From: Paenibacillus lemnae
GTDB taxonomy: Bacteria > Bacillota > Bacilli > Paenibacillales > Paenibacillaceae
NCBI RefSeq assembly: GCF_012933385.1
Contig: NZ_JABBPN010000003.1
Location: 62,001 to 126,000, forward strand
Reading direction: 5' to 3'
Length of the DNA: 64,000 nt
Positions 32,631 to 42,973 of the stretch are shown here, one piece after another. The notes under the pieces were generated by a model, which had not been told where the DNA came from, made no database searches, and saw only the letters and a list, made by a program, of their open reading frames with translations. The position numbers and the translations under genes were made by a program. How positions within the stretch are numbered: position 1 is the stretch's first letter; each line of letters begins with the position of its first letter.

Positions 32631-34157
32631 ATGAGGATCAGCGTGATGCTTGTCGACGATGAGCCCCTTGCTTTGGAAAATTTGTATGAAACCGTGCCTT
32701 GGCAGGATTACAGGTTCGAAGTCGTCGCCCGGGCGACAAATGGAAAAATGGCATTGAGAATGTTCGAGCAGCTCCGGCCCCATATTGTCATCACGGACAT
32801 ATCTATGTCTCCCATGGACGGGCTGGAGCTCGGAAGCCGCGTCCGTGAAATCCGGCCGGAGACCCACCTGATTTTTCTTACCGCTTACCGGGACTTCGAC
32901 TATGTCAGGCATGCGCTTGATTTAAAGGCGGCTCATTATTTGCTGAAACATGAGATCAGCCGCAACAGGCTTCTGGAGCAGCTGATCAAGCTCCGTGAAC
33001 ATATAGAAGCCGAGCAGACCGCAGAACGTCAGGAAAACCGCCGTTGGTTTAGAGAGCTGCTCTGCGGCAATTTAGATGAGCAGTCCGAGAAGCGGGAAGC
33101 AGGACGGCTTCTTCCTTGCGCGGCGTCCCTGCTTTATTTTGAATTAAATCCCTGCTTAAGGCTGGACGGCCGCAGAGAGACCGATCGTTTTGATGATCCT
33201 TCTGTATGGGATGCTGTGGCAGATGAAATGATGCAGGAGGAAGGTACAGGAATCAAGGAGATTCTTTTATTGGAGACAGGGGATGGCGGCTGCGCGGCAG
33301 TTATTCAGTTCTCCATTCCGAACAGCCTGCTGATCAAACAGTATACACTCCAAAAGATCTCGCTTACCCTCCAGCGCTGTATGCTGGATCGTGCAGGAGA
33401 GGCACCTAAAATATTGATGTCAGCTGTGCTGGAACGGGAGAATGTCCACCGGCAGTATGAGCGGATCAAGCATTTGTATACCTATGCTTTCTTTCTCCCC
33501 GATCGATCTATCTTTTTGCTGGAACAGGCTCTGGGCTCGACTGAAACGTCGGCAGAGCTGGAGAGTGAATGGATGGATCCAGCAGAGAATGAGAGAGAGA
33601 AGACGGATACGGAGATGCTGGATGGCTGGAGAAAAAATCTGGATGGGATTCTGGCGAACAAGTCGATAGATGGCCTGCTCTTCACTGTTAAACGGACGGG
33701 AGAGAGATGGACTCAAGCTGGCATTGGAAAACCGGATATGCCGCTGGGCTGTGATGCTCACCATATTGTGGACACTCTATACCGCATGGCTGAAGACAGA
33801 GCGAAAAATAATCGTCAACAGTCGCAGTACTCTCGCTGGGTGCTGAAAGCGATGGAATATGTGCATGAGCATTACGGTGACACCGAGTTGTCGCTGGAGA
33901 CTGCAGCGGAACATCTGCAGATCAGCGCGGTTCACTTGCGGATGACATTCAAGAAAGAGACAGGCAGATCGCTGCTGGACTACACGACAGAGTATCGGAT
34001 AGAAGCTGCGAAGCGGCTGCTGCTTACTGAAAAGTTGAAAATTTACGAAGTGTCCGAGAAAGTTGGTTACCGGACGAGCCAGTACTTCAGTCAAGTGTTC
34101 AAGAAAGCCACAGGCCTCCATCCCAAAGATTTTGTCCGAACGGAAACCGGTCGATGA
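32631..34157 (+). CDS. YesN-type response regulator, receiver plus AraC-family domain
   Basis: 508 residues. The receiver domain (1-125) has the acidic pair at DDEP, phospho-acceptor Asp56 in VITDISMSP, and a KHE turn in place of the usual KP (AHYLLKHEI). The linker is long and weakly conserved. Two AraC helix-turn-helix motifs lie at the C-terminus (AVHLRMTFKKETGRS and SQYFSQVFKKATGL). It overlaps the following kinase gene by four bases (ATGA), a clear translationally coupled pair. It probably controls the ABC transporter at 36059-39146. Confidence 0.94.
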   Translation: MRISVMLVDDEPLALENLYETVPWQDYRFEVVARATNGKMALRMFEQLRPHIVITDISMSPMDGLELGSRVREIRPETHLIFLTAYRDFDYVRHALDLKAAHYLLKHEISRNRLLEQLIKLREHIEAEQTAERQENRRWFRELLCGNLDEQSEKREAGRLLPCAASLLYFELNPCLRLDGRRETDRFDDPSVWDAVADEMMQEEGTGIKEILLLETGDGGCAAVIQFSIPNSLLIKQYTLQKISLTLQRCMLDRAGEAPKILMSAVLERENVHRQYERIKHLYTYAFFLPDRSIFLLEQALGSTETSAELESEWMDPAENEREKTDTEMLDGWRKNLDGILANKSIDGLLFTVKRTGERWTQAGIGKPDMPLGCDAHHIVDTLYRMAEDRAKNNRQQSQYSRWVLKAMEYVHEHYGDTELSLETAAEHLQISAVHLRMTFKKETGRSLLDYTTEYRIEAAKRLLLTEKLKIYEVSEKVGYRTSQYFSQVFKKATGLHPKDFVRTETGR

Positions 34158-35905
34158 GAGTACGCCGCATCCGAAACAAAATTCTGGGGAGTGTCATTCT
34201 GATTGTTGTCGTATCGATCACGCTGATCAGTGTGCTGGCACTGGAGCGTTTCTCTTCGATTTTAGAAAACCAGGCCCTGAAAGAGGATCTGATCCATGTC
34301 GATCAGACAGCCGACCAGATCGAGCAGTTCATCGAGGATGTAACGCTGTATGCAGGCAACATGGTTAATGACGAGCTGCTGCAGTCCTTTGCCAAGCGGA
34401 ATTCCTATCCTTCTGTGTACGAGGAGATCAAGGCCTATCAGCAGGTGGTCGTTCAGTTGACCAAGTTCAATGTGCTCCGCAACTACTTGGAGAGCTCGGC
34501 CATTGTTCGAAATGATGGCAAAGTGTTCTGGTCTTCTCTCTATCTTGACCCCTACTTTGAGCGGGAATTGGGCAAGAGCTGGTATCGCGACGCGATTGGA
34601 ACCGGACGGAAAAGCGGTTTTACTGCCCCTCACACCATCAGTGTCAGCAGCGGAGACCAGAAGGTGGTCAGCTTTTACATCCGTTTTGCGCCCGAATATG
34701 GAGGTGTCCTGCTGCTGAACATCAGATATGATGCGATTGCCAAGCTGTTCGATTCGCTCGCACCCTCCTTCGAACGCTATGCCTGGATGAATGATGGCGG
34801 TTCAACCTATCTGCTGAATCGAAACATGACGCACAGTATTTCAGCATCAACCCAGGAACTTACGGACGGGGAAGTTACCGTGCATCATCAGAGATCGGGA
34901 TACTATCTGACCCGTTCATTCAAGGAGACAGGCTGGTCCGTTATCACGTATACTTCCAAAGGGAGATTTTATAGACTCCTGGGCTACGTCGTCCAGTATT
35001 GGGCGATCTTCCTGACGCTGTGCCTCGGTCTTTGCGTGCTGCTGTTTCTGCCGATCATCTCCAACATTACCCGTCCAATCTCCCAAATGTCCAAAGCGAT
35101 GAAGATGGTGTCCATGGGCAATTACAATGTAGGTTTGCAGTTCCGAAGCAATGACGAGCTGGATATTTTACGTACCGGGTTTCAATCCATGCTGCGCGAC
35201 ATTGAGCTGCAGATCGAAGAGAAAGTCCAGCAGGAAAAGTGGAAAAAGAGAGTTTCGACAGAACTGCTTCTTGCCCAAATGAACCCTCATTTTATTTATA
35301 ACACACTGAATACCGTCATCTACTTGTCACGTAAAGGAAACAACAAAGCTGTCGAGGAGATGGTTGAAGCCTTTATTGGCATTTTGCATGATGCCGTGAA
35401 GCTCGGCGAGAGCGGGCTGTTCATTCAGGCGGCGAAAGAGAAGGAACTCATTGATCATTACGTGCTTATACAAAAGTACCGGTATATTGATAAATTCGAT
35501 CTGGTCTGGAATATGAAAGAGGAGATGGAGTCTGTCCTGATTCCCAAGAGCGTGCTGCAGCCGCTTGTGGAGAATGCGATTTTTCATGGATTTGCCGAAC
35601 TGGAATCACCCGGTTTGATTGAAATCACATTGGAGCGGACGGAGGATTACATCATTCTGAAAGTAAGAGACAACGGAACAGGCATGGACCCCGAGACGGC
35701 CGCAAGACTATTAGCGGGAGAGCTTCCTACAACCGTTCGGCATACCGGCCCTATGAAGCATATCGGAATCACCAACATTCGCGAGCGATTAACTTATTTG
35801 TATGGCGATGCAGCAGTGTTCAAGCTGGATACCAACGAAGGCGACGGAACGACCATTGTGATTACTCTGCCGCTGAAGTCAGACGTCATTATTGAAAGCG
35901 GTTAA
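34154..35905 (+). CDS. YesM-type sensor histidine kinase
   Basis: 583 residues with an N-terminal membrane helix (about 12-33), an extracellular Cache-like sensor region, a second helix (about 280-302), HAMP, a His_kinase domain with His379 in QMNPHFIYNTLN, and an ATPase domain (LVENAIFHG; DNGTGMDPET). Partner of the regulator at 32631, whose gene it overlaps. It is followed 153 bases later by the binding-protein gene of the third transporter, the usual order for a sensor/receptor module. Confidence 0.94.
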   Translation: MRVRRIRNKILGSVILIVVVSITLISVLALERFSSILENQALKEDLIHVDQTADQIEQFIEDVTLYAGNMVNDELLQSFAKRNSYPSVYEEIKAYQQVVVQLTKFNVLRNYLESSAIVRNDGKVFWSSLYLDPYFERELGKSWYRDAIGTGRKSGFTAPHTISVSSGDQKVVSFYIRFAPEYGGVLLLNIRYDAIAKLFDSLAPSFERYAWMNDGGSTYLLNRNMTHSISASTQELTDGEVTVHHQRSGYYLTRSFKETGWSVITYTSKGRFYRLLGYVVQYWAIFLTLCLGLCVLLFLPIISNITRPISQMSKAMKMVSMGNYNVGLQFRSNDELDILRTGFQSMLRDIELQIEEKVQQEKWKKRVSTELLLAQMNPHFIYNTLNTVIYLSRKGNNKAVEEMVEAFIGILHDAVKLGESGLFIQAAKEKELIDHYVLIQKYRYIDKFDLVWNMKEEMESVLIPKSVLQPLVENAIFHGFAELESPGLIEITLERTEDYIILKVRDNGTGMDPETAARLLAGELPTTVRHTGPMKHIGITNIRERLTYLYGDAAVFKLDTNEGDGTTIVITLPLKSDVIIESG

Positions 35906-36058
35906 AATTCGGTATCGCTTTTTATACAGAATCATCAGATTGTATCATTGTGGCTCCTTCACATCGACGGTATATTACGTGGTGAACAGACAGCACGGAT
36001 GCATAGTCTTTATCGCTCGGTGCTGTCCAAAGCTAGTTTACAAAGGGGGTTGCAAGAA

Positions 36059-37411
36059 ATGCAGAAAGATTTTCGGAAAAAGTTATCTTGGAGCACACTC
36101 ATGGGACTGATGCTCTGCGTCTCACTCGTTCTGTCGGCATGCGGAGGCTCTAATGAAGGTGGCAATTCCAACAGTTCCAGCTCGCCGGAGGCATCATCGG
36201 AAAACGGCTCGGACGCAGCTGAGAACGGCAAACTGATCGTCTGGGGATGGGACAAAGGCAGTCACGACAAGCTGATGACCGAATTCTCGAAAAATCATCC
36301 GAATATTCAAGTGGAATACGTGGAGGTTTCAGCAAAGGATTATTTGAAGAAAATTCAGACCTCGATCGCGTCCGGCTCCGAGCTGCCTGACATCATCTGG
36401 GCAGAAGCAGCACAGCGTGGAGCGATCTATGAGCTGAATGTACTGGAAGATCTCGGTGCCGCACCGTACAACTTCGATAAGAGTACACTTCTGGACTTTG
36501 AAGTTCCGCTCCTGACCAACAGCAAGGGACAGCTGGTCGCTCTGGATCAGCAAGTAGCGCCGGGCGCTGTTGCCTATAAGCGGGAACTGGCAAAGCAGTA
36601 TCTGGGTACAGATGATCCGGATCAGCTTGCTTCGATGTTCCAGAGCTGGGACGATTTCGCACAGAAGGGCAAGGACGTATATGATCAAAGCCAAGGCAAA
36701 GTTACGATGTTCGCAAGCTTGATGGACGCCTACACCATTCTGAGCAATCAGATGACAGAGCCATTTGTTGACGGAAATAAGGTCAATAAGGCGGAGATGC
36801 TTGACTTGTTCAATAAGCTCCAGATGCTGCGGGACACGAACAATGAAGCAAAGCTCAGTATGTGGTCACCTTCGTGGAGCGCTTCCTACTCCCAGGACAA
36901 CGTGATTTTCTATCCAGCGGCGAATTGGTCGCCTGAGTTTGTCATCAAGCCGAATGACAAGAACAGCAGTGGCGCTTGGGGTCTGACGGTCCCGCCTGGA
37001 GGAGGCTTCACCTATGGGGGTACTTCGGTTGGAATCTGGAAGGACAGCAAGCAGAAGGAAGCCGCGTGGACATACCTGAAAGGAACATACGGTTCTGAGG
37101 AAGGCGCAGAGGTCAGCTTCAAGGGGATGCAGGCCATTCTTCCTCTGAAATCGGTCTTTGACGATACCTCCAAGCTGGCTTCCGGTCCAGATGAGTTTTT
37201 CGGCGGCCAGGACCTGAACAAGTTCTGGGTCGAAAAGGTATTCCCGAGCATTAAAGCCAAACCGGTCACAAAATACGATCAGGATGTGTATGCCGCTTCG
37301 GAAATCGTGCTCCAGACGATGGCGCAGGACAACAATTTCGATGCCAATCAAGCGCTTGAGAAATGGTCCGAGGAGATGAAGAAGAACCATCCGGAATTGA
37401 CGATTGAATAA
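36059..37411 (+). CDS. Extracellular sugar-binding lipoprotein, MalE/UgpB type
   Basis: 450 residues; ATG 36059 follows AAAGGGGG at correct spacing, and an upstream in-frame start (35948) gives an implausible leader. A signal peptide with lipobox LVLSAC is followed by a Ser/Asn/Gly linker, then a classic family-1 solute-binding fold (IVWGWDKGSHDKLMTEF; SELPDIIWAEA). It is shorter than the two receptors encoded earlier in the window, so it belongs to another transporter subfamily, probably for shorter saccharides. The stop overlaps the next start. Confidence 0.93.
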   Translation: MQKDFRKKLSWSTLMGLMLCVSLVLSACGGSNEGGNSNSSSSPEASSENGSDAAENGKLIVWGWDKGSHDKLMTEFSKNHPNIQVEYVEVSAKDYLKKIQTSIASGSELPDIIWAEAAQRGAIYELNVLEDLGAAPYNFDKSTLLDFEVPLLTNSKGQLVALDQQVAPGAVAYKRELAKQYLGTDDPDQLASMFQSWDDFAQKGKDVYDQSQGKVTMFASLMDAYTILSNQMTEPFVDGNKVNKAEMLDLFNKLQMLRDTNNEAKLSMWSPSWSASYSQDNVIFYPAANWSPEFVIKPNDKNSSGAWGLTVPPGGGFTYGGTSVGIWKDSKQKEAAWTYLKGTYGSEEGAEVSFKGMQAILPLKSVFDDTSKLASGPDEFFGGQDLNKFWVEKVFPSIKAKPVTKYDQDVYAASEIVLQTMAQDNNFDANQALEKWSEEMKKNHPELTIE

Positions 37412-38337
37412 TGAAGACAAGTCGCATGAATCGAACCAATAAGTGGCCTTATCTGTTCATTACACCTTATTTTTTGTTCTATGCTGTATTCAGTTTATTT
37501 CCCATCTTCTTCACCTTGTATTTGAGCTTTACCGATTGGGATTTGTTCGGCAATAAAAACTTCGTCGGCTTCGATAACTATGTGCAGCTGTTCATGCATG
37601 ACAAGTTTTTCTGGACCTCTTTATGGAATGTTCTCGTGTTTATTGCCTGCTATCTGCCTGCACTGGTACTGATCGGCATGCTGATTGCCAGCCTGATTGA
37701 GAGCAAGCTGATTCGCCGAAAAACCTTTTTCCGCCTGAGCTTTTTCAGTGCCTATATGACGACACCGGTGGCCATTGGTATTATTTTTGCGCTGCTTTTT
37801 GACTGGCAGGGAGGGTTTGTCAATAATCTGTTTATTGAGCTGGGCTGGATCCAGGATAAGGTGAATTGGCTTGGCTCGCCTGCTTGGGCACGCTGGATTG
37901 TGATCATGATGATTTTCTGGAAGAATCTTGGATACTTTATTATGTTCTATGCAGCAGGAATGGCGAGCATCGATACATCAATCTACGAAGCAGCCGAGAT
38001 TGACGGCGCTTCTGCCAAAAGTGTCTTTTTTCGCATTACCATCCCGCTGCTTAAGCCGATCAACCTGTTTCTTATTATTACGTCCATTATCGGCGGACTG
38101 CAGCTCGTAGAAGAGCCGATGCTCTTGTACAGCGGCTGGGCTTCCGGTACATCGATGACAGGAGGACCGGACGGCTCTGTATTTACTCCGATTTGGTATA
38201 TGTTCGACGCTTCATTTAGCGGCTCTTCGTTCAAATACGGCAAAGGGGCGGCCATAGCTTATTCAACGTTCCTTTTTATCGCATTGTTCTCACTAATGGG
38301 CATCAAATGGCTGAACCGGGACGGTGATTCGACATGA
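37411..38337 (+). CDS. Sugar ABC transporter permease, MalF/UgpA type
   Basis: 308 residues with six membrane segments and the ATPase-docking loop IYEAAEIDGASAKSV. Its ATG overlaps the stop of the binding-protein gene by one base, and its own end overlaps the next permease by four bases. It forms the membrane channel of the third importer with that permease. No ATPase gene is present. Confidence 0.94.
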   Translation: MKTSRMNRTNKWPYLFITPYFLFYAVFSLFPIFFTLYLSFTDWDLFGNKNFVGFDNYVQLFMHDKFFWTSLWNVLVFIACYLPALVLIGMLIASLIESKLIRRKTFFRLSFFSAYMTTPVAIGIIFALLFDWQGGFVNNLFIELGWIQDKVNWLGSPAWARWIVIMMIFWKNLGYFIMFYAAGMASIDTSIYEAAEIDGASAKSVFFRITIPLLKPINLFLIITSIIGGLQLVEEPMLLYSGWASGTSMTGGPDGSVFTPIWYMFDASFSGSSFKYGKGAAIAYSTFLFIALFSLMGIKWLNRDGDST

Positions 38338-39146
38338 AGACTCAAAAATGGCTGCTGATCATCGTGCTGACCGTGGTGTCGCTGCTGTTTCTGTTTCCCT
38401 TTTACATGATGTTTGCAATGGGAACCTATTATTCCGAGGCTCTGTTTAAAAAGCTTCCAATCCTGCCTAGTGGATATCTGCTTGATAATTTGAAGACGAT
38501 TCTATCGGCGGACTTTCTTCGCACCTATTGGAACAGCTTCTATGTAGCCGTACTATTTACCTTCGTATCGGTGCTGATGAGTGCGCTGACCGGCTTTGCC
38601 TTCGGCAAGTATGAATTTAAAGGTAAGAAGTGGCTGTACGGATTTATTCTCCTTACCATGATGATTCCAGGGCAGCTTGGATTGATTGCTTTTGTCATGG
38701 AGATGAAATGGTTTCATCTGAATAATTCCCATGCGCCGCTCATTATTGCGGGTCTGAATAATGCTTTCTGTGTCTTCTTTATGACCCAATTCGTGCAGTC
38801 CTCTGTACCGATGGAGGTCGTGGAAAGCGCACGTATTGACGGGTGTACGGAACCGGGCATATTCTCGCGAATCGTCATTCCTTTTCTGCTGCCAGCGATC
38901 AGTACACTCGGCTTGATCTGCTTTCTCGGTTCGTGGAATAACTATCTGCTGCCTCTTGTTACGATCAACAAGCCAGAGCTGTACACGCTGCCGCTCGGTA
39001 TTGCCAACCTGTCGACCCGCTACCGGACCGATTATTCGGCCAGTATTCTCGGGCTAACGCTGGGGACGCTTCCGCTTATCGTGCTGTTCCTGTTCGGATC
39101 AAAGACCCTGGTTCGCGGATTAACAGGCGGCGCGGTTAAAGGATGA
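38334..39146 (+). CDS. Sugar ABC transporter permease, MalG/UgpE type
   Basis: 270 residues, six membrane segments, with the EAA loop reading VVESARIDGCTEPGI and C-terminus RGLTGGAVKG. Start and preceding stop overlap (ATGA). It is the last gene of the transporter operon and is followed by a strong, nearly symmetric terminator. This gene marks the right edge of the carbohydrate locus; what follows is a different functional region. Confidence 0.94.
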   Translation: MKTQKWLLIIVLTVVSLLFLFPFYMMFAMGTYYSEALFKKLPILPSGYLLDNLKTILSADFLRTYWNSFYVAVLFTFVSVLMSALTGFAFGKYEFKGKKWLYGFILLTMMIPGQLGLIAFVMEMKWFHLNNSHAPLIIAGLNNAFCVFFMTQFVQSSVPMEVVESARIDGCTEPGIFSRIVIPFLLPAISTLGLICFLGSWNNYLLPLVTINKPELYTLPLGIANLSTRYRTDYSASILGLTLGTLPLIVLFLFGSKTLVRGLTGGAVKG

Positions 39147-39189
39147 CAGGTTAAGGTATCAAGGGTGTTTATAAGGGTATCAATAAATG

Positions 39190-39236
39190 AAAGCAGCTGA
39201 CGCCGGGATTAAATTCGACGTCAGCTGCTTTTTAGT
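39190..39236. terminator. Strong terminator, probably bidirectional
   Basis: A perfect 13-bp stem (39190-39202 with 39219-39231) runs into a T-rich tract on the plus strand. It lies between convergent genes, so it may serve the minus-strand helicase ending at 39240 as well, although the tract after the stem on that strand is weaker (TTTCATTTATT). Confidence 0.85.
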
Positions 39237-39239
39237 TTT

Positions 39240-42128
39240 TTATTGGGTCAAATACCTATAAAGCTTGCTCTCCACAGATTGCTCCAGTACTAGATTCATA
39301 TGCACAACGGAAATCGATTTGCTGTTACGATCGAGCATAGACCCTTGGACGGCGCTTTGAGGATCGGGATGAGCTTTGCCTAAATAATAGAATTCCGTTC
39401 CTTCCGCATCGTCTTTTTTGATGAATACATGCAGGTCGATTCCCCGCTCATCTGCCTCAAGGATTGTTCTGACTTCTTCCGATTCCAGAGTTCGTCTGCT
39501 TCTTGTCGACCATTTCAAAACCTCTGGAGAAATAAATTCCTCCTGATAGTTCGTGCTTGCTTCAACCCCTTCATGCTTGTGATAGGTGACAAAGATCGGG
39601 CAGGTCTGATACTTTGTCTTGTACCCATACATGGTGGAGCTTTCATCACTCAGCCAATTGAGCAGCTTACAGGAATCCTTCCGGGAATATTTTTTATAGA
39701 GCGTAAGGTGTTCATGGCAATCATACTGCTCCGTGAGATGTGAAGCGGTTTGGATGATGTCGGCAAGCATTTCCCTAAAGTATGAATTGTTCTGCATGGA
39801 CTGCAACAACATCGGATGAAATAGAAACCGCTGCGCTTCCGTGAATACGACGACAGGAGTGTCACCATATTTCTTCCTTGTCGGCTCCGTGAAAAAGGAC
39901 ATGTCCAGCACACGTTTCACGGAATCCAGTGTTTGCGAATCCACAGAGCATCCATGCTCAGCAAGAGCGTGGACCCATTCCTGGGCTGTAACACTACACT
40001 CTGTTAGTAACTTGCTCAGCAGAACAATCTCATGCCTGCGTTTGCCACTCAGCACTTCCGCCGACAGCATTACCAAATACTTTTTCTCTTGCTCGGATAG
40101 TGGCGGGACAGGCTCTTTAATCTTCTGCAAAAAATGATAATAGCTCCCGTGCTCATCTGAGAAAATCAGCGGATCGATCGAGCCGTGCTCCAAGAAATCC
40201 AGATGCGTAGGGATGCGGTTTAAACGGTTTTTGAGCTGAATATATTCTTCTCTCAGGATCTTCAGCGCGGTTAAGTTACTATTGCTGATCGATTGAAAGA
40301 TCTGTTTCTTGGCAACTTCCTCGAAATTAATCGTCGAAACCCCATTGATAAAGCTGGTGTCCTTCATATGACGGCGGATATTATCCTTGTTCTGCGACTT
40401 ATCTCCAGAAAGCGCGATCGGGATCAGGTAGTTATTCTTATAATTCCCAATAAAATCGATGATGGTCACGAATTCCTTGCCACCGTGTTTACGTAGTCCG
40501 CGCCCAAGCTGCTGTACAAATACGATGCTAGATTGAGTCTGGCGCAGCATGACCACCTGATTAATGCACGGAATATCGATACCTTCATTAAAAATATCCA
40601 CGGTCAGGATGTAGTCCAGCTGCCCATTTTCCAAATCTGTCACACAGCGAGCACGTTCCTCCTGGCGGTTATCCCCCGTTAAAGCTATCGTGCGGTAACC
40701 CCTCAAATTCAGCAGCTTAGATAGCTCGAGCGCTTCTTCTTTCCGGCTGCAAAAGATAAGACCTTTTACCGTCTCTCCGGAATAACCGTAATACTCAATC
40801 TTTTCTATTAGATAGGCTACTCGTTCATCTGAAACGAGCTGAGAGAGCATCACGGTATCGTCGGTCACTTGGCCATTATACTCGAAATCCGTCACTCCAA
40901 AATAATGAAATGGACACAGCATATCCTCTTCCAGCGCCTCTTGCAGACGAATTTCATAAGCAACGTTGTAGTCAAACAACTCATAGATGTTAAAGTCATC
41001 CGTCCGCTCCGGCGTAGCAGTCATCCCGAGCAGAAATTTAGGTTGAAAATAATGAAGGATGTTAAGATACGAGCTGGCCCCGGCCTTGTGCACTTCGTCT
41101 ATTAAAATGTAATCAAACGCTTCAGGATCGAAGCTGTTTAGATTGGAGGCTTTTGATATCGTCTGGACAGTAGCAAACAAATATTTGGCATCCGTCTCTC
41201 TACTGCTCCCAGATAAAATGCCATAGTCTCGATCTTCACCACCCAGGATCCGCTGGTAATCGAGCATGGCTTTTTGCAAAATTTGCTCCCGGTGAACGAC
41301 AAACAGCATTCGTTTAGGGGCAAAGTTTCTGACGTCAAATGCTGACAAGTACGTCTTGCCTGTACCTGTTGCCGAAATCACGAGCCCTTTGTGTGCTCCG
41401 GTGGCACGCAGATCCTGAAGGTTCCTCAGGGCGTTCATCTGCATGGCGTTCGGCACAATAGGGCTGAACACCGTCTGCGGAATGCCTTCTGGAGCGAGTG
41501 GAAACACCTGGCTCACATCTTGAGTGGCTTTTGTAACCTCTTCATATAAAATCTGATATGCATCAATCCACTGGCTGGACAAAGGGACGGATTCATCCCA
41601 GACCTTATTGAATTCACTTTGAAACTGCCCCAGGAGACCGCCATGCTTAAAAGAGGTTAGCTTCACGTTCCATTCATAATTGGCTTTTAAGGCAGAGGCT
41701 GTCAGATTGGAGCTTCCTGTAATAATGGTGGAATAACCTTCATGGTGAAAAAGGTAGCCCTTCGCATGAAATCCACTTAGATCTGATAATCGAACCTCTA
41801 CGTTGGTGATCTTCAGCAGCTCTTTATAGATTTTTGGCTGGTTAAAGTTAAGATAGTTGGAGGTCAGGATTTTACCTGTAACACCGCGCATTTTCAGGTC
41901 GAGTAAATGAGACTTCAGTGTGGCTAGTCCACTTTCTGTGATAAAGGCAACAGAGAACACGAAGGACTGACAGTGATCCAGCTCTTCTAGTAGTGGAGTC
42001 AGGACATAATCCTTGCTCTCTTTGTTGTTCACCAGCAGCTTTGGTTTATATTTGTCTACCGACTCCTGTTGATGATTAATGAACGCCCAGCTTAGAGAAT
42101 GATTGAACTGTTGGGTGGAGGTATCCAT
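39240..42128 (-). CDS. PLD-like nuclease/SF2 helicase fusion with DUF3427-type C-terminus
   Basis: 962 residues. N-terminal phospholipase-D-like domain with one HxK motif (His121-Lys123 in FHAKGYLF, then GSSNLT). An SF2 helicase core follows: Walker A ATGTGKT (Lys258), motif II DEVH (Asp344), LGMTATPER, and motif VI QQLGRGLRKH. The last ~300 residues match my memory of DUF3427, ending FYYLGKAHPD...LVLEQSVESKLYRYL. It begins immediately after the Nudix stop, so the pair is one operon. Proteins of this layout occur in phage-defence islands and act on DNA or RNA. A single HxK implies dimerisation to form the PLD site. A defence role is inferred. Confidence 0.88.
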   Translation of the reverse strand: MDTSTQQFNHSLSWAFINHQQESVDKYKPKLLVNNKESKDYVLTPLLEELDHCQSFVFSVAFITESGLATLKSHLLDLKMRGVTGKILTSNYLNFNQPKIYKELLKITNVEVRLSDLSGFHAKGYLFHHEGYSTIITGSSNLTASALKANYEWNVKLTSFKHGGLLGQFQSEFNKVWDESVPLSSQWIDAYQILYEEVTKATQDVSQVFPLAPEGIPQTVFSPIVPNAMQMNALRNLQDLRATGAHKGLVISATGTGKTYLSAFDVRNFAPKRMLFVVHREQILQKAMLDYQRILGGEDRDYGILSGSSRETDAKYLFATVQTISKASNLNSFDPEAFDYILIDEVHKAGASSYLNILHYFQPKFLLGMTATPERTDDFNIYELFDYNVAYEIRLQEALEEDMLCPFHYFGVTDFEYNGQVTDDTVMLSQLVSDERVAYLIEKIEYYGYSGETVKGLIFCSRKEEALELSKLLNLRGYRTIALTGDNRQEERARCVTDLENGQLDYILTVDIFNEGIDIPCINQVVMLRQTQSSIVFVQQLGRGLRKHGGKEFVTIIDFIGNYKNNYLIPIALSGDKSQNKDNIRRHMKDTSFINGVSTINFEEVAKKQIFQSISNSNLTALKILREEYIQLKNRLNRIPTHLDFLEHGSIDPLIFSDEHGSYYHFLQKIKEPVPPLSEQEKKYLVMLSAEVLSGKRRHEIVLLSKLLTECSVTAQEWVHALAEHGCSVDSQTLDSVKRVLDMSFFTEPTRKKYGDTPVVVFTEAQRFLFHPMLLQSMQNNSYFREMLADIIQTASHLTEQYDCHEHLTLYKKYSRKDSCKLLNWLSDESSTMYGYKTKYQTCPIFVTYHKHEGVEASTNYQEEFISPEVLKWSTRSRRTLESEEVRTILEADERGIDLHVFIKKDDAEGTEFYYLGKAHPDPQSAVQGSMLDRNSKSISVVHMNLVLEQSVESKLYRYLTQ

Positions 42129-42527
42129 TTATTTGATCAAGTCCTTTTGAATGCTGTGTACGGCAGGGATATCTGCAGGTGCCCAATCCAGGGACATGAG
42201 TTCATCGGGGGATAGCCAGGCAATTTCTACGTGTTCTGTGAGCACAGGCTTTCCGCTTAGAAGGTGGCAATAAAAAGTAGACAAATGCACAATACCAAAA
42301 TCATATTCATACACGGTCGTTTCGATATGCTCACCGATCTCGATGCTGCAGTGCATCTCTTCGTCAATCTCGCGCTTCAATGCACCCTGAGGCGTTTCGC
42401 CTTCCTCAATCTTGCCGCCGGGAAATTCCCATTTGTATGCTAAAGCTTTTGTAGCCCCGCGCTGGGCACAGAGAATCTTTCCGTTTTCGATGATGACAGC
42501 TCCGACGACGTGGATATTCTTTTTCAA
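42129..42527 (-). CDS. Nudix (MutT-like) nucleoside triphosphate pyrophosphohydrolase
   Basis: 132 residues. A full Nudix box GKIEEGETPQGALKREIDEEM is visible at about residues 37-57 (metal-binding REIDEE), with the usual Gly after EE replaced by His. MutT-like proteins of this size hydrolyse (deoxy)NTPs, often oxidised or modified ones. GGAGGG lies upstream of the start. It is translationally contiguous with the helicase downstream, so it may clear or supply a nucleotide for that system rather than act as general housekeeping MutT (inference). Confidence 0.92.
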   Translation of the reverse strand: MKKNIHVVGAVIIENGKILCAQRGATKALAYKWEFPGGKIEEGETPQGALKREIDEEMHCSIEIGEHIETTVYEYDFGIVHLSTFYCHLLSGKPVLTEHVEIAWLSPDELMSLDWAPADIPAVHSIQKDLIK

Positions 42528-42701
42528 TTCATTTCCCTCCGGTCTTGCATTCTGGTAAATGTATGTAGCTTTTAGTCTATTCTATTATATTTATCGGTAT
42601 TGGGGCCATCTCTCGTGATTGAATATATTGGAATATATGAGGGTGGTATACCTATTCCCGGTTAATAGTAGATATGGTAAACGCTTAAGGAGTAGGTGAA
42701 A

Positions 42702-42953
42702 ATGAATAAACAATTAAAAGATTTCCTTAGTGACTTAATTATACTCATTCAGGAGAAGTATAATGATACGTTGGATGTACCTGCAGATGAAAGTGATAAA
42801 GATAAATCTTACAGATTGGGTTTGAACTTTGCTTATTACGATGTGTTAGATCTAGTAGAGTCTCAATTATTATTACAAGGCCTTGCTTCTAACTCTCTCA
42901 AGAAAATTTCGCCAACACTAGGTGAAAAAATTCAAGCAGAGTCTGGACTCTGA
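42702..42953 (+). CDS. Small hypothetical protein
   Basis: About 83 residues; AAGGAG precedes ATG 42702 (GTG 42696 is a possible alternative). Mainly helical with an acidic centre; no family recognised. It is transcribed divergently from the Nudix/helicase pair, and a small membrane protein gene starts 21 bases after it. Codon use is AT-richer than the carbohydrate locus. Confidence 0.6.
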   Translation: MNKQLKDFLSDLIILIQEKYNDTLDVPADESDKDKSYRLGLNFAYYDVLDLVESQLLLQGLASNSLKKISPTLGEKIQAESGL

Positions 42954-42973
42954 TCGTTAAAAAGGAGGAGCCT